Assembly: GCA_023846275.1 (NCBI GenBank)
Contig: JAIUJO010000087.1
Location: 1,115,001 to 1,179,000, forward strand
Origin: Vanilla planifolia
Lineage: Eukaryota > Streptophyta > Magnoliopsida > Asparagales > Orchidaceae
Direction of reading: 5' to 3'
Length of the DNA: 64,000 nt
Position 1 is the first letter of the stretch. Each line of letters begins with the position of its first letter. Both the position numbers and the translations under genes were made by a program. Positions 1 through 10,849 of this stretch are shown here, piece by piece. Below the pieces are notes generated by a model, which worked only from the letters and a program-made list of their open reading frames with translations, had not been told where the DNA came from and ran no database searches.

Positions 1-338
1 TATATCTTTTTCTTTCTTTCTTCTTCTTTCTTTCTTCTTCTTTCTTCTTCCTCTTCTTTTTCTTCTTCTTCTTCTTCTTCTTCTTCCACTTTTTGTCTTC
101 TTTTGCCTTCTTCTTCTACTTCTTCTTTTTCTTCTTCTTCTTCTTCTTCTTCTTCTTCTTCTTCTTTTTCTACTTCTTCTTCTTCTTTTACTTCTTCTTC
201 CACTTCTTCTTCTTCTTCCACTTCTTCTTCTTCCTATAATTCTTCTCTTCACCCTCTTTGACTTCTTCCTATTCATCATCTTCTTCCTTATCTTTATATT
301 TTTCTTCTTCTTCCTCCTCTTCTTCTGCTGTCACTTCT

Positions 339-373
<35 letters not shown>

Positions 374-1925
374 TTCTTCTTCTACTTCTTCTTCCTCTTA
401 TACTTCTAATACATCTTCTTCTTATTCTTCTTCCTTCTCTTCTTCCTCTTTGACTTCTTCATTTTACTTTTCTTCCTCTTCTTCTTCTTCTTATACTTAT
501 TCTTCTTCTTCTTCTTCTTCTACTTTTTCTTCGTCTTATTCTTCTTCATTGTCTTCTTCTTGTTCTTCTTCTTCTCCATCTTTTTCTACTTCTTCTTCTT
601 CTTCTTTTTCTTCTTTCTCTTCTTCTTCTTCTACTTCTTCTTCTTCTTCTTCTTATTCTACTTCTTCATCATCATCATCATCATCATCATCTTCTTCTTC
701 TTCTTCTTCTTCTTCTTCTTCTTCTTCTTCTTCGTCTTCCTCCTCCTCTTCTTCTTCTTCCTCTTCTAAATCTTCTTTTTTCCTTTTCAAATTTTTCTTA
801 TTCTTCTTCCTTCTCTTCTTCTTCTTTTACTTCTTCTTTTTCTTTTTCTTCCTCCTCTTCTTCTTATTTTTTTCTTATTCTTCTTCTTCTTTTTCTTTTT
901 CTTCCTTTTATTCTTCTTATTTTTCTTCTTTTTCTTCTTCTTCCCCGTCCTCCTCTTGTTCTTCCTCTTCATCTTCTCCTTCTTTCTCTTCTTCTTCTTC
1001 TTCTTCTCCTTATTGTTCTTCTTCTTCCCATTCTTCTCCTTCTTCTTTTTCTTCTTGTTCTTCTTCTCCTTCTGCTTCTTCTTCTTTTCTTCTTCTTCTT
1101 CTTGTCCCTCTTCTTCATCATTCTTTCCCCTCTTCTACTTCCACTTGTTCTTCTTCTTCTTCATCATCTTTCTATTCTTTCTCTTTTTCCTCTTCTTCTT
1201 ATGTGGCTTCTTATTCTTCTTCTTTCTCTTCTTCTTCATCTGCGTCTACTTCTTCTTCCTCTTTTTCTTCTTTGTCTTCCCCTTCATCTTCTTTTTCTTG
1301 TTCTTCTTCTTTATAATCTTTTTCTTCCTCTTCTTTTTCATCTTCTTCCTTTTCTTCTTCTTCTTCCTCCTCTTCTTCATCTTCTTCATCATCATCATCT
1401 TCTTCTTCTTCTTCTACTTCTCCTTCATCCTCTTCTACTACTTCTACTTCTTCTTCTTCTTCCATTTCTTCTTTTTCTTCTTCTTCTTCTTCTTTTTCTT
1501 CTTCTTCTTCTTATTATTATTCTTCTTTTTCTTCTTCTTCTTCTTCTTCTTTTACTACTTCTTATTCTCTTATGTCTTCTTCTTCTACTTTTTCTTCTTC
1601 TTCTTCTTCTTCTTCATCTTCTTCTTCTTCTCTTCTTCTTCTTCTTCTTCTTCTTTGTAGTGTTCTTCTTCTTCTTCCAACTCTTCTTCTTTTTCTCCTT
1701 GTTCCTCTTCTTCCTCTTCTTCTTCCTTTTCTTCTTCTTCTTCTCGTTTTTCTTCTTCTTCATCATCTTCTTCTTCAACTTATTCTTCTTCTCCTTCTTC
1801 TTCTAAATATTCTTCTTCTTCTTTTTTTTCTTCTCTTGCTTCTTTTTCTTCTTCTTCTTCTTCTTCTTCTTCTATTCCTCTTCTTCTTCTTCTTCTTCTT
1901 CTTCATCTTCTACTTCATTTTCCTT
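1..1925 (+). repeat. TTC·GAA polypyrimidine tract
   Basis: Nearly pure pyrimidine on the plus strand, built from TTC units with interspersed TTTTTC, TTCCTC and TTCTAC variants, plus a short TCA/ATC run near 667-690. All three plus-strand frames stay open for long stretches and give only Ser, Phe or Leu homopolymers; a 352-codon Ser-rich frame at 258-1316 is an example and is not a gene. Long TTC·GAA tracts are known to adopt triplex (H-DNA) structures and to be unstable in length. The tract runs off the left edge, so its full size is unknown. Confidence 0.95.
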
Positions 1926-2310
1926 TTCCCTAAACCCAAATCCATACCCCATATCAAGTCCTTAATCTTTAATCCCTAATCTCTTATGCCTAATGTGTAA
2001 TCCCTAACCTAAAATTCCTAATACCTAATCCCTATTCCTTATTCCCTAATCTCTTATTATACAAAATAATACCTAATCTCTAATCCTTAACCACAATTCA
2101 CTAAGCCCTAATTGATAATTCCTCATTACTAATACCTAATCACTTCTCCCTAATCCTTAACCTTTAACCCCTAATACTTAATCCCTATTCGCTAATCCCA
2201 CTCTCCCTAATCTATAATCCATTTTCTCTGATCACTAATTCTAAATCTCTCCCCCCTTAATCCCTAAACCCTAAACCCTAATCCCTAACCCATAATCTCT
2301 AATTCGTATC
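1926..2310 (+). repeat. Degenerate interstitial telomeric repeat
   Basis: About 385 bp of heptamer-like words of the CCCTAAA / CCCTAAT / CCTAATA type. Perfect plant (Arabidopsis-type) CCCTAAA units survive at about 2262-2290, where two complete units stand next to CCCTAAT variants. Elsewhere the array is strongly diverged, with many CTAATCC and TCTAATC derivatives. The C-rich strand is the plus strand throughout. It is enclosed on both sides by TTC tracts, so it is internal rather than a chromosome end. It is either a relic of terminal repeat inserted at a break or seeded by repair. Confidence 0.85.
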
Positions 2311-2905
2311 TTCTTGCTCTTCTTCTTTTTCTTCGTCCTCTCCTCTCTTCTTCCTATTCTACTTTTTCTCCATCTTCTTATTCTTCGTCATTGCCTTTTT
2401 TTCTTCCTCCTCTTCTCCTTCTTCTTCCTCCTGCACCTCTTCTTCTTCTTCTTCTTCACTTCTTCTTCTACTTCTTTTTCTTCTTCTTCTTCTTCTTCTT
2501 CTTTTCTTCTTCATCTTCTTCTTCTTTTTCTTCTCCTTCTTCTTCATCTTCTTCTTCATCTTCTTCTTCCTATTCTTCTTCTTATTCTTCTTCTTCTTTG
2601 TCTTCTTCATTTTCTTATTCTATTTCTTCTTCTTCTGCTTCTACTTCTTCTTCTTCTTCTTCTTCTCTTCTTCTTCTTTTCTTCTTCTTCTTCTTCTTCA
2701 TATTCTTCTTCTTCTATTACTTTTTCTTCTTCCTACTCTTCTTCTAATTTTTTTCTTCTTCTATTTTTCTCCTTTTATTTCTCTTATTCTTCCTCTTCTT
2801 CTTATTCTCCTTCGTCTTCCTCTTCTTCTTCTTCTTCGTCATCACTTTCTTCTTCTTTTTCCTCTTCTTCCTCATCTTCCTCTTCCTCTTCTTCCTCGAT
2901 CACAA
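2311..2905 (+). repeat. Second TTC·GAA tract
   Basis: The same TTC-rich, plus-strand pyrimidine composition as the first tract, in the same orientation, resuming directly after the telomere-like segment. It ends abruptly near 2905 where sequence of normal complexity begins. The shared orientation on both sides fits insertion of the telomeric segment into one pre-existing TTC tract. Confidence 0.93.
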
Positions 2906-3500
2906 AGCTAACACTCTCTCAAACTAAACTCCCTTTTGATTAGTGCAAAGATTTATTCTATGGAATTGAAGAAAAGCTTCTTTTTATATCGTTCATGCCA
3001 TTTCTTTTCACTACTTATCCCCTTTTCTTTGGCAGCAAAATTCAGGAATCAAAAAAAATCAAAAGATGGGCATTCGATTATGAATTCACCATCCCTTGAA
3101 GGTCGGCTCACTTTCTGCGACTTCAATCAATTCGACTATGACTGAGCCATCTCTGAAACTTCTTGACCCGCGGACCCCAAAACATGTTTGGTAGGTTGTG
3201 TTCCTTCAACACTCTGTTCAGTGACCTTTTGTGGATCACTAGCTGACTTAGAACCAACTAATATAATTTGCTAGGCAGAACGCTTTGACATGATCGGTGC
3301 CCCAACCCCAAGTCACTTTCATTGAATGGTAATGGCAACTCATTCTAGTTCCCTTCATTTCATATGTTTAATTTGATAGTAGAGTAGTGTCATTGTTACA
3401 TAATACCCTATGGGGTTCCCTTCTAAGGATCATGATTCTGAACTTTAGAAAAGTGTTCTCTAATTCATGAAGTGAACAACCCAACCGCTTTGTTTGAAGG
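2906..3500. other. Unassigned unique-looking sequence
   Basis: Sequence of moderate GC content with no gene I recognise. Read on the minus strand, about 3150-3300 has few stops and a Ser/Gln/Glu-rich translation, but there is no start, domain or family match I can name. It lies on the 3' side of the decayed integrase that follows and may be the remaining downstream part of that element. Confidence 0.5.
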
Positions 3501-4470
3501 TTTGCTAGAAGCTTCAAAATGCAAGTAGAAGCTTTGCTTTTTGCAATTCCAAAAAATGAGCAACAATGATTGGAAAAGCTGATCTTTGATAGAAGACACT
3601 AGGTCTCCCGTCTTGAAAGATCTTCTCTGAATCCTTTGATCGAAGACTCTTAATACACTTACCTAGTAGATTTCCAGCCTTTATCAAAAACTCAGTCATT
3701 TCTTTTCCAGGTCATCTAGATCTTGGAGTATAAGTTGCACTCTCTGGTCCTCTATAAAGCCTTCCTGAATTGCCACTATAAGGGTGGAGATTTGAACGTC
3801 CAGTGGGAGGACTACTTTTCAACCACTATCAAGGCATAAGGCATATAGTACGCCCATGGTCCTTCGAGAAGTTTCTCATGAAGATCATTTTTAGGAATAA
3901 GGGTGATTGGAATGAGAAGCTTGCACAGTGTCCTATTGACTGAGAACCTCTTCATGCCAATTTGTTGTTGCATTGAAAGGTGTCGAGAAAAAATGTTGCA
4001 TCTGAAACTTTCTACAAAGTCGATCTATTTGTTGATTTTTCAATGGCGTTCCATTCCATTATCGGAGATCAGGCGAGTGGGACTTTGAACCGATAGATTA
4101 GATGATTTTTGATCCACATCATTTCCCTTTACTCATTTCAATGGTGTGGCCTCTGCCCACTTGAAAAAGAATCTGCGGTAGCTAGAATATGCATACACCT
4201 CTTAGATGCGGGAGGCTGGATGTGGCCAATTACATATATGCCCCAAACCTTAAACAAAACATTACCATCAAATGTCAAGGTTTTGAATGTTGTCGAATGA
4301 AGACTGCATGTATCTTACAAACGTGGCATCTCTTGGAGAAATTAATGGAGTCTTTCGACATCGTGGACTAGTATTACCCTAGTCACCTCAATGATGGTAG
4401 AACTTTGTGCCTGACTAGTATGCACCACAAACATAAGCATGAGCTTCCTCCAAAGCTTCTTTAGATTCTT
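3500..4470 (-). mobile_element. Decayed Ty3/gypsy integrase, minus strand
   Basis: Read on the minus strand in shifting frames with stops, this shows the domains of a plant Ty3/gypsy integrase in the right order. An H2C2-type zinc-binding region appears as EAHAYVCGAY (4447-4418) and RCHVCKIHA (4331-4305). The catalytic core appears as FKWAEATPLK (4165-4136) and LISDNG (4072-4055). An LWAY-type block (GPWAY, about 3860-3830), an AIQEGFIEDQRVQL-like stretch (about 3777-3733) and the C-terminal RSFKTGDLV (about 3625-3597) follow. At least several frameshifts and stops separate these blocks, so it cannot make an enzyme. The VCGAxxSG and AIQEG signatures resemble Tat-like plant gypsy elements; that assignment is from memory. 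No LTR or primer-binding site was identified beside it. Confidence 0.85.
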
Positions 4471-4809
4471 TCTTTGACAAGTGTCTTAAGAGGAATCCAT
4501 CGAAGCACTCCTATAAAAGATTCTCACAAGAGTCTTGTACAGCTCGATGTCTAATATGGTTTCGATTGGGCACCATCTTATATAGAATCCCCTACCCTAG
4601 TTTAGATATTCAAGCAATTATTGTCTCTGATCCTTTTCTGTAGTCACTTCTGAGGCTTCAGTGCCACTTGGATTTAGTTGAAAACGATGATCTTCATCTC
4701 TTTGCCCTTATTATTTTGTTTTGTGTAAGTAGCATTGCCTTTTGGTAAAGATGGTAGAAGCCTTTATCCTTCAACACAAATGTATATGGTCTCAAATGGG
4801 CTGAGGGCT

Positions 4810-5100
4810 ATAGGTGCTGCTAGGCTGGCAAGTGCATCAGCTTTATGGTTATAGCTTCAAGAGTTGTGTTCTATTTGTCAAACTCTGAATCCTAATATGA
4901 ATTTTTTGACCCTACTGAATAGGGGACTAGCTCCTGTTTCTTCACCAAGAAACTGGACCCCTTGAGCCAAACCAACAAAGCATTTAATTGATTGAAGCCC
5001 ACTTCCATCCTAGAAAGCCACTTTCGAGGGAGAACTCTTGCTCCTCGACTCCCTGAATCTGAGAGACAAGACAAAAGATGCATAAAATGCAAAGAAGACT
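4810..5100 (-). mobile_element. Decayed gypsy RNase H, minus strand
   Basis: Minus-strand reading gives NHKADALASLA at 4850-4819, the conserved C-terminal motif of the plant gypsy RNase H domain. It is preceded by NALLVGLAQG around 5000-4965, equivalent to the family's EYEALLxGL block, with a stop between them. It lies upstream of, and in the same orientation as, the integrase remnant, so both are probably one element. The spacing between ADALA and the integrase zinc finger (about 370 bp) is compatible with a gypsy pol. The reverse transcriptase expected further upstream (above 5200) was not recognised. Confidence 0.75.
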
Positions 5101-5940
5101 ATGGATGCAAAGTGATCCTCTATCCTATGTCTAGGAGTACGGAAGAGACCACCTTCAATCAACAAAGCACTTATTTCTTGCTCAGCCAAGATGTGTGAAA
5201 GGGAACCCTCTTCCAAAATGTCTCAAAAGGTGGATAATAGAACTACTACTCTGCTACTTTGACTTTAAATTTTTCAAGTACTATGTGGTAAGAAAGCAAG
5301 GAAAGTATCATAGAAGGTCGAGTATCATAGATTAGAAGGTTAGATTCTCTATAAGCATGTCTAATAAATGAATTTCATAGCCACTTGAAAGTACAAAAAG
5401 CTAAGGCACTTCTAGTCCTCTACTAAGAACTTCTGGCAATCACATTAGTTGTGATCAACTTCACCCTAACAACTCGACTTGCATAACACCATGACTCTTA
5501 ATGTGAATGCCCTTCAAAATTGTCCTGAGGTGCAATTACATAAAGACCCACATCTGACTTGACCTCAGGCCAGGAAAGACAGACGATAGAAAGAAATCCC
5601 TTCCAACAAGTCAACATACGGAGTTGAACACAATAGAACTTCGACCAGGTTCTTCTATCAATCTTCTTGCCCTTACTGAACTCCTTATTCTATAAACCTC
5701 TCACTGATTGATTTGATTGAACCCTGTGAGAGCCCTACCTGATTCAAAAGTTCTCCAGAAAAGTTTCCCAGAATCCTGTCTAGTTAACTAGTGGGGACCC
5801 CCAAGAGTAATCCTCAAACCTAGTTCCCCTCAATTGTCAAGTGAAGTTCCCCTTCTATTCTCAAAGAAGAGAAGGATGGCGAGTGGTAGGATGTCATGTA
5901 TTACATGAATTACCAACCTGTTGATTCAGGATGTTCTTAC
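5100..5940. other. Unassigned sequence between gypsy fragments
   Basis: No recognisable gene. The reverse transcriptase that should precede the minus-strand RNase H is not visible here, which suggests the element was broken at about 5.2 kb before or during rearrangement. Short frames exist on both strands at about 4992-5216 but show no conserved motif. Confidence 0.5.
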
Positions 5941-6302
5941 TACAAAGAATGGAGCCATATGATGTGAGAGTGCCACTTTCGATTGATATCAATCCAAAGA
6001 ATAAGTATACGCATGGCGATGAAGTACATCAGTAGATGTCATATATTCTATGTATTCCTCGGGTATATTTTCATAGGGAGGATGTAGCCCATGAAAATGC
6101 CTTTAAAATCAGCTTGTTCATTAGTACGCTAAAAGAATGTGCATTCGACTGCTATGTCATGCTTCTAGAAGGCTCCATCAACCATAGGCTAAAATGGAGC
6201 AAAAAAGAATTTTACACTGATTCGATGAAGATTACTCTATCTCCACAGCCAACTCTGCTCAACAAAACAAACCAAGTGAGTCGGCATGGGGTCCCCCTAT
6301 AG
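5940..6302 (+). mobile_element. Gypsy gag fragment, plus strand
   Basis: The frame from 6036 to 6302 contains FHREDVAHENAFKISLF (from 6069) and then WY-like and GSI blocks (GSIN at about 6171), followed by a KEFYT motif. This is the arrangement of the retrotransposon gag (capsid) domain of plant Ty3/gypsy elements, where the pattern is roughly EDV-A-F-SLF-L-A-WY-L-GSI-W-F. The upstream part (5940-6035) reads as related but broken sequence. Gag lies on the strand opposite to the integrase/RNase H remnant 1 kb away, so the two cannot be a simple collinear element. Confidence 0.65.
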
Positions 6303-8560
6303 GGTATTGATTTTTGGGAACTTCTTTATGATACTATAATATAATATCAATAATATAAATAAAAGATTCTATTATAAGAAATAGTCAAATAAAACGAGGT
6401 GCACGAGTACTTTTGTGACCTCGTACTCTTTTTGGTTTGTTTGTTTTTTATTTTTTTCAATCCATTGAAGTTTGTGTCCTTATGCTAAACATATAATAGG
6501 TAAGGAAAGTGTATGCTAATGATCCCCAGAGGGGGCCCCCATTGGCAAACTCAAGGGGGGCTTAATTCGCTTGCTTTCCTTAGCAATTAGAGTGAGCACA
6601 GAGAATGAGAGATGGGTTGCTCTATCACTTGGGCTAGGATTGCTCCACACCTCAATCAATTTATCGCTTGGTTTGGGACCAAGGGCACTTATGGTTGTTG
6701 ATTTTCTTAGTTTGGCCTTATAAAATGGTTGGTGCATTGTTATTGCTAGTAGCTACAATCCTTCACTAAAGACTAGTATTTGATTGAGCCCTTCTACCCT
6801 GATCCAACATCTCCTAAGGGCCTTTTTGGGAAACTTCTCAAAGGCAAAAAAGTGGAACTTATGAACAAGTCAAATAGAGCGATTTTTGCCTTTGAAACTT
6901 GGCCTATCCCTTACACAAAATGTGAGTTCTCTAATTAAGAAACCCTAGATTTTCTTCTCCCCATATAGATCCATGTTCCATCTTTTTGTTCTCAATTCTC
7001 AATCAGTGAATTGACATTCATCCGTTGGTCTATTTTTTAGAAAAAAAGAAAGCTACTGGCTCTAAAGCATTTGGACATGAACTGTTTCAAGCCTAAAACC
7101 AGCTTTGCTGCTCCACTGAGGATCCCCACCCCTGTGACTTGAGTCAATCAAAATGGGATTCCCTTTGAACCCTGCCAACTCCCTATTAGATAAATGAGTG
7201 GATTCTTTTTGGCACAAACAATGGTCTTATCAATTCAAGTTCCCTCTCTGCATAGGCCAACTTCCTCTTGGCTTGGTTTCCTCCATAGTACATGAGTCAA
7301 TACGATCTCCCTAACCTCCTAGTCACTCAAAAGATTGAATAAGTGAAGCACACTCCCATCATTCCGATCATTTTCATTCGTATGCCTAGGAGCTATGTTC
7401 TTCCCCTGATTCTTTCAGTTTGAGTGCCATGAAAACATACTCTCTCTATCTTTTAGTTCTATTTATTACTATTTTTACTATCTTATAGATTCTATTCCTT
7501 GATCCACAGAATAACACCATTCACATGACAATGCTCGGGTACACAACTAGACAAACGTGAGAGGGGCTGGCTCTATCTTGTGGTCAGCTTTCTCCACTAG
7601 TAGGCGATCATGATCTCACTACGAAAAGCTCTTGAACAAAGAAATGAAAGCATAACTCACTCTTAATTGGCCCTGCCCCTATAAGGCAGATAGGGCACTT
7701 AGCCAACCTTTTCGATTAAAAAAATGACTAAGCTAGTAACCTCACATCTCTATCTTACCCATCCTTATTAATTCTGAATCACCCCAGTGGTCTTTTTCCT
7801 ATAGTGGGCCTCGGGTCAAGCCAAGCCCCATAATGGAGTTCACATTCCCTTCGTATGGTCGAAAAGAGGGGCTGTGACTCCAATATATTATGTACGACAT
7901 TACCGAGAAGTCCATTCTCATTCATGATCGATCCATGTCCTGCCATAATGCTCGAAAAGTGTTAGCAAGCAAGCTAACAAGGAGTTTTGGATTGTAGAAG
8001 CTAGATAGCTATCTTCTTGCTTTGATCAACCTTTTTTGGTACCAGGCCATCAGCATAAATCAAATCGGCCAACAATATAGATCGAGATTCGCTCATATGA
8101 CAAATGACTACCAACATAGTGTTAATAAGGTTTGTAGCATGACAACCAGCCTCCTGCAAACTCACCAAAGAGATTAATCGTCAGGACTCCAAAGATTCAG
8201 TCATCCCTGATGACTCAGAAGAAATAGAGTTGGGGTTGGTAGCCATCAATAGCCCAGATCAAAATCTAGATAGGAGGATTCTGACCTCCATGAGGATGAT
8301 GATGATCGGGAAGTGGTTACCCCAAATCTGAAATGAGGGGTTCTGGTCAATTGGAAATATATAGGCAGTTAGAACTTGAGCATCTCTGAATCTCAAAAAG
8401 GTTTCTTAGGAACCTTGCCTGGACCTGGGCTCATATGAAATCTAAGAGCTACAAAGAAATAGAATCGAAGTACTTTACAGGTTTGTTTTCATCCTCTATC
8501 TATTTTCTAACTTCCATCTTTGAATTGGAAGAATTACAATACAAAATGATATCAATGAGA
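6303..8560. other. Gene-free block of moderate GC content
   Basis: No gene or domain recognised on either strand. A 73-codon minus-strand frame at 6737-6516 has no motif I know. At 6395-6428 there are two overlapping, mutually exclusive 6-bp stems (CGAGGT with ACCTCG, and GAGTAC with GTACTC). Base composition and texture resemble the flanking retroelement-bearing block rather than the AT-rich DNA beyond 9 kb. It resembles plant mitochondrial spacer DNA to my eye, but nothing diagnostic is present. Confidence 0.45.
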
Positions 8561-9020
8561 CAAGCCTCCTAGGAGTTCACTTGTTTCATTTCTTTCTCTT
8601 GATGTGATGGATGGGCTTAAGGAAGTCAAAAGGATGCTACCAATGCTTTCTATTTTTGTATGTCCATATTTCATTTTGATTAGATTAGAATTACATTGGA
8701 TTTGCATGATCACTTTGCAATGTGGATATGAGCATGTAACACAACCTAACATTCTAACTTTTGGTTTGCTACTTGTGAAGCATGTGGGAAAGGTGGATTC
8801 TTTGGATATTGGTGGATACATGACGGGTGGTGTGCTGGACACAGCCAAAAAGCAACCATCCTTCATTAAACTATTTTTAAGAAATCGTCTGCTTTGATGA
8901 TGATTGGTGAACAAGTGTGAATAATGTATCCATAGATTCAACCTCGGTAAAATCACAAATTCTCCTTCAACTGGTCTAAAAAAAATTGGCCCTCGTAGCA
9001 ATATTGAAGATAATGACACT
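8561..9020. other. Unrecognised segment open on both strands
   Basis: Two overlapping frames are open here: 97 codons on the plus strand (8604-8897) and 155 codons on the minus strand (9019-8552). Neither translation shows a domain I recognise. A third plus-strand frame reads through a Gly/Trp/Cys-rich stretch (GKGGFFGYWWIHDGW, about 8788-8832) that looks protein-like. It stands at the boundary between the GC-richer block and the AT-rich region. It could be an exon remnant or chance. Confidence 0.3.
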
Positions 9021-10390
9021 CCAAAATAAATACTCTTTCAAAGCATAGTTTTTGCACATTTGCTCATTGAGAAAGACGAAAGAAAGAAAATATAATGTAT
9101 TGAAAAAATAATATATGGATGTTTGTTCATAAAGAATTATATAATCACATAGAAATATTTTATGTTAATAAATTAATAATATCAGTGACAAAAAATCTTA
9201 TATTTCATGAAAGAACAAAAAAAATATATTTTTTACTCTTTATATTCAAGTTCTTGTATTCATTTAAAGTTATCAAAGCATAAATATAAAAAAAATAGTA
9301 ATAGTTGTTCAAATTTTATTTTTTAATTTTTTTCTCATTAGATATAACTAATCTCAATAATTGTTCTATTCTTCTTTTTTTAAAATTTTATTTTATTTTG
9401 GCACTTTTCTAATAAACAATTGCTTATGAATTTCATGTTTTTGTGCAAAAATTGAAATTCTTTTGATAAAAAACTTCTTCTCTGTTAGTTCAAATAATTT
9501 TTATATTAAACCAATTTTTTATTTTTATAAGACCTTCAAATTCCTTATATTTTTAAAATAGCTTTAATTTATAAACTACAAAAGATATCCAACTTATATG
9601 AATAAGGTGATAACTAAATAATAAATAATATCTATTTTTGTTTTGAAATAAAATATTCATTTATTACAAATGTCAACATGAACTAACTCAAGAGACTACA
9701 TAACTTTCTAAAACTTAAGAATGATGATTATTGGTGCTTATCAAAAATATAACTTTCACAAATATAATCAACATTAAAAATAAAAAAAATATGATTCAAT
9801 ATTTTTTATTTTATAACTTAAATCTAACAAAATACAAATAATCATTCTTATAATATCAAAACAAGGATTTATTCTTAAACTGTACTACAAATACATTACT
9901 TTTAATATCAAATGTTTTTTATTAAGAACACCTCCTTGACACCATTCATTCTCAAATATAAAAAATAATGTTTTTATATCACTTATCTAATACTTAATGA
10001 AGCATAAGCTAAAAATTCAACTACTAAACAAATATCATGAACCAATTCTTTTTATCATTTATTCTTCATTATGATTTTAAAATGTGTCATGACATCTATT
10101 CTATCAACTTAAGTCTTTATTCATATTCACATAAAAATTTCTAGACTTTGAAACTTAAAAAAGTCCACATCATTGTAATACTTGAAGTTCAATATAAAAG
10201 TTAAATGAAATTCAAAACATTGTTTCAAGGCGGCCTTGGTTTACACATCCTTTACACCTCTTTAAAGGGAATATATTAATTAACTCAAAATCTTAATCAA
10301 TAAATATTGGCCTCATACATCGCATATACATCTTTAATGATTTGGAAACTAATTAGAATGACAAAAGGGAAGCTAAGTAAAGATATAGAT
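9021..10390. other. AT-rich intergenic DNA
   Basis: Strongly AT-rich with poly-A/T runs and no open frame of note. I see no repeats with a clear period, no RNA gene and no transposon ends. Its composition changes sharply relative to sequence left of about 9 kb. Confidence 0.7.
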
Positions 10391-10443
10391 CCTACCAAAA
10401 AATGTGATCCCAGATTACTGAAATCGATTGGAGTTCCCGAGCT

Positions 10444-10849
10444 TCACTTCCATGCTTTCCTTCCCCTAAACTGCTTACCACCTTGTGTTTGCTGCTTTTT
10501 TTCTCTTGACGAGAACGAGCTGCTCTCGCTCTTTTGGTAGCCAGCACTATCTCCTTCGAGTGCTGCTTTAGCCTCTTGCTTAGCCCACCAGTCTGGTTAA
10601 ACAATAATAACAACTTATCTCAGCCAACCCAGATAAAAATTAGTTTTGAAATAAAAAAAATCATGTAACAAAACAAAAGAACATGATTCCCTTACAATTA
10701 AAAATGGCAAATGTAATTGTGACATGCCTTTTTTTTGTTTCACGACAGTTTTAGCCTCGTATTTTTCTCTATCCCCTCTGCCTGCTCGAACGAGAGCTGC
10801 TCTCTCCTGCTTGCTGAGCTTGCTCCTCAGGTGCACCAAAACACAACAC
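10444..10849 (-). pseudogene. SDA1: SDA1-like gene fragment (3' end)
   Basis: Two minus-strand exons match the C terminus of SDA1, a conserved nucleolar protein needed for 60S ribosomal subunit maturation and export. Exon A (10849-10728) reads LSKQERAALVRAGRGDREKY and then VVKQKK. Exon B (10592-10444) reads TGGLSKRLKQHSKE and later RARAARSRQEKK. After a frame change it continues as GKQFRGRKAWK (10479-10447) followed by TGA at 10446-10444, the characteristic end of plant SDA1. Acceptors are cag before exon B and aatcag before exon A. The donor of exon A reads ag|gc rather than ag|gt. Its A8 run appears one base too long to keep frame into exon B, and a second frame change lies between about 10493 and 10479. 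Only about the last 90 codons of a protein of roughly 800 residues are present, so this is a gene fragment. Retained intron sequence rules out a processed copy. Confidence 0.8.

Noticed and set aside
258-1316. 352-codon Ser-rich frame in the TTC tract
   Set aside because: It is a direct reading of TTC units; neighbouring frames give poly-Phe and poly-Leu over the same bases.
1926-2310. A true chromosome end
   Set aside because: The heptamers are degenerate, and non-telomeric sequence lies on both sides.
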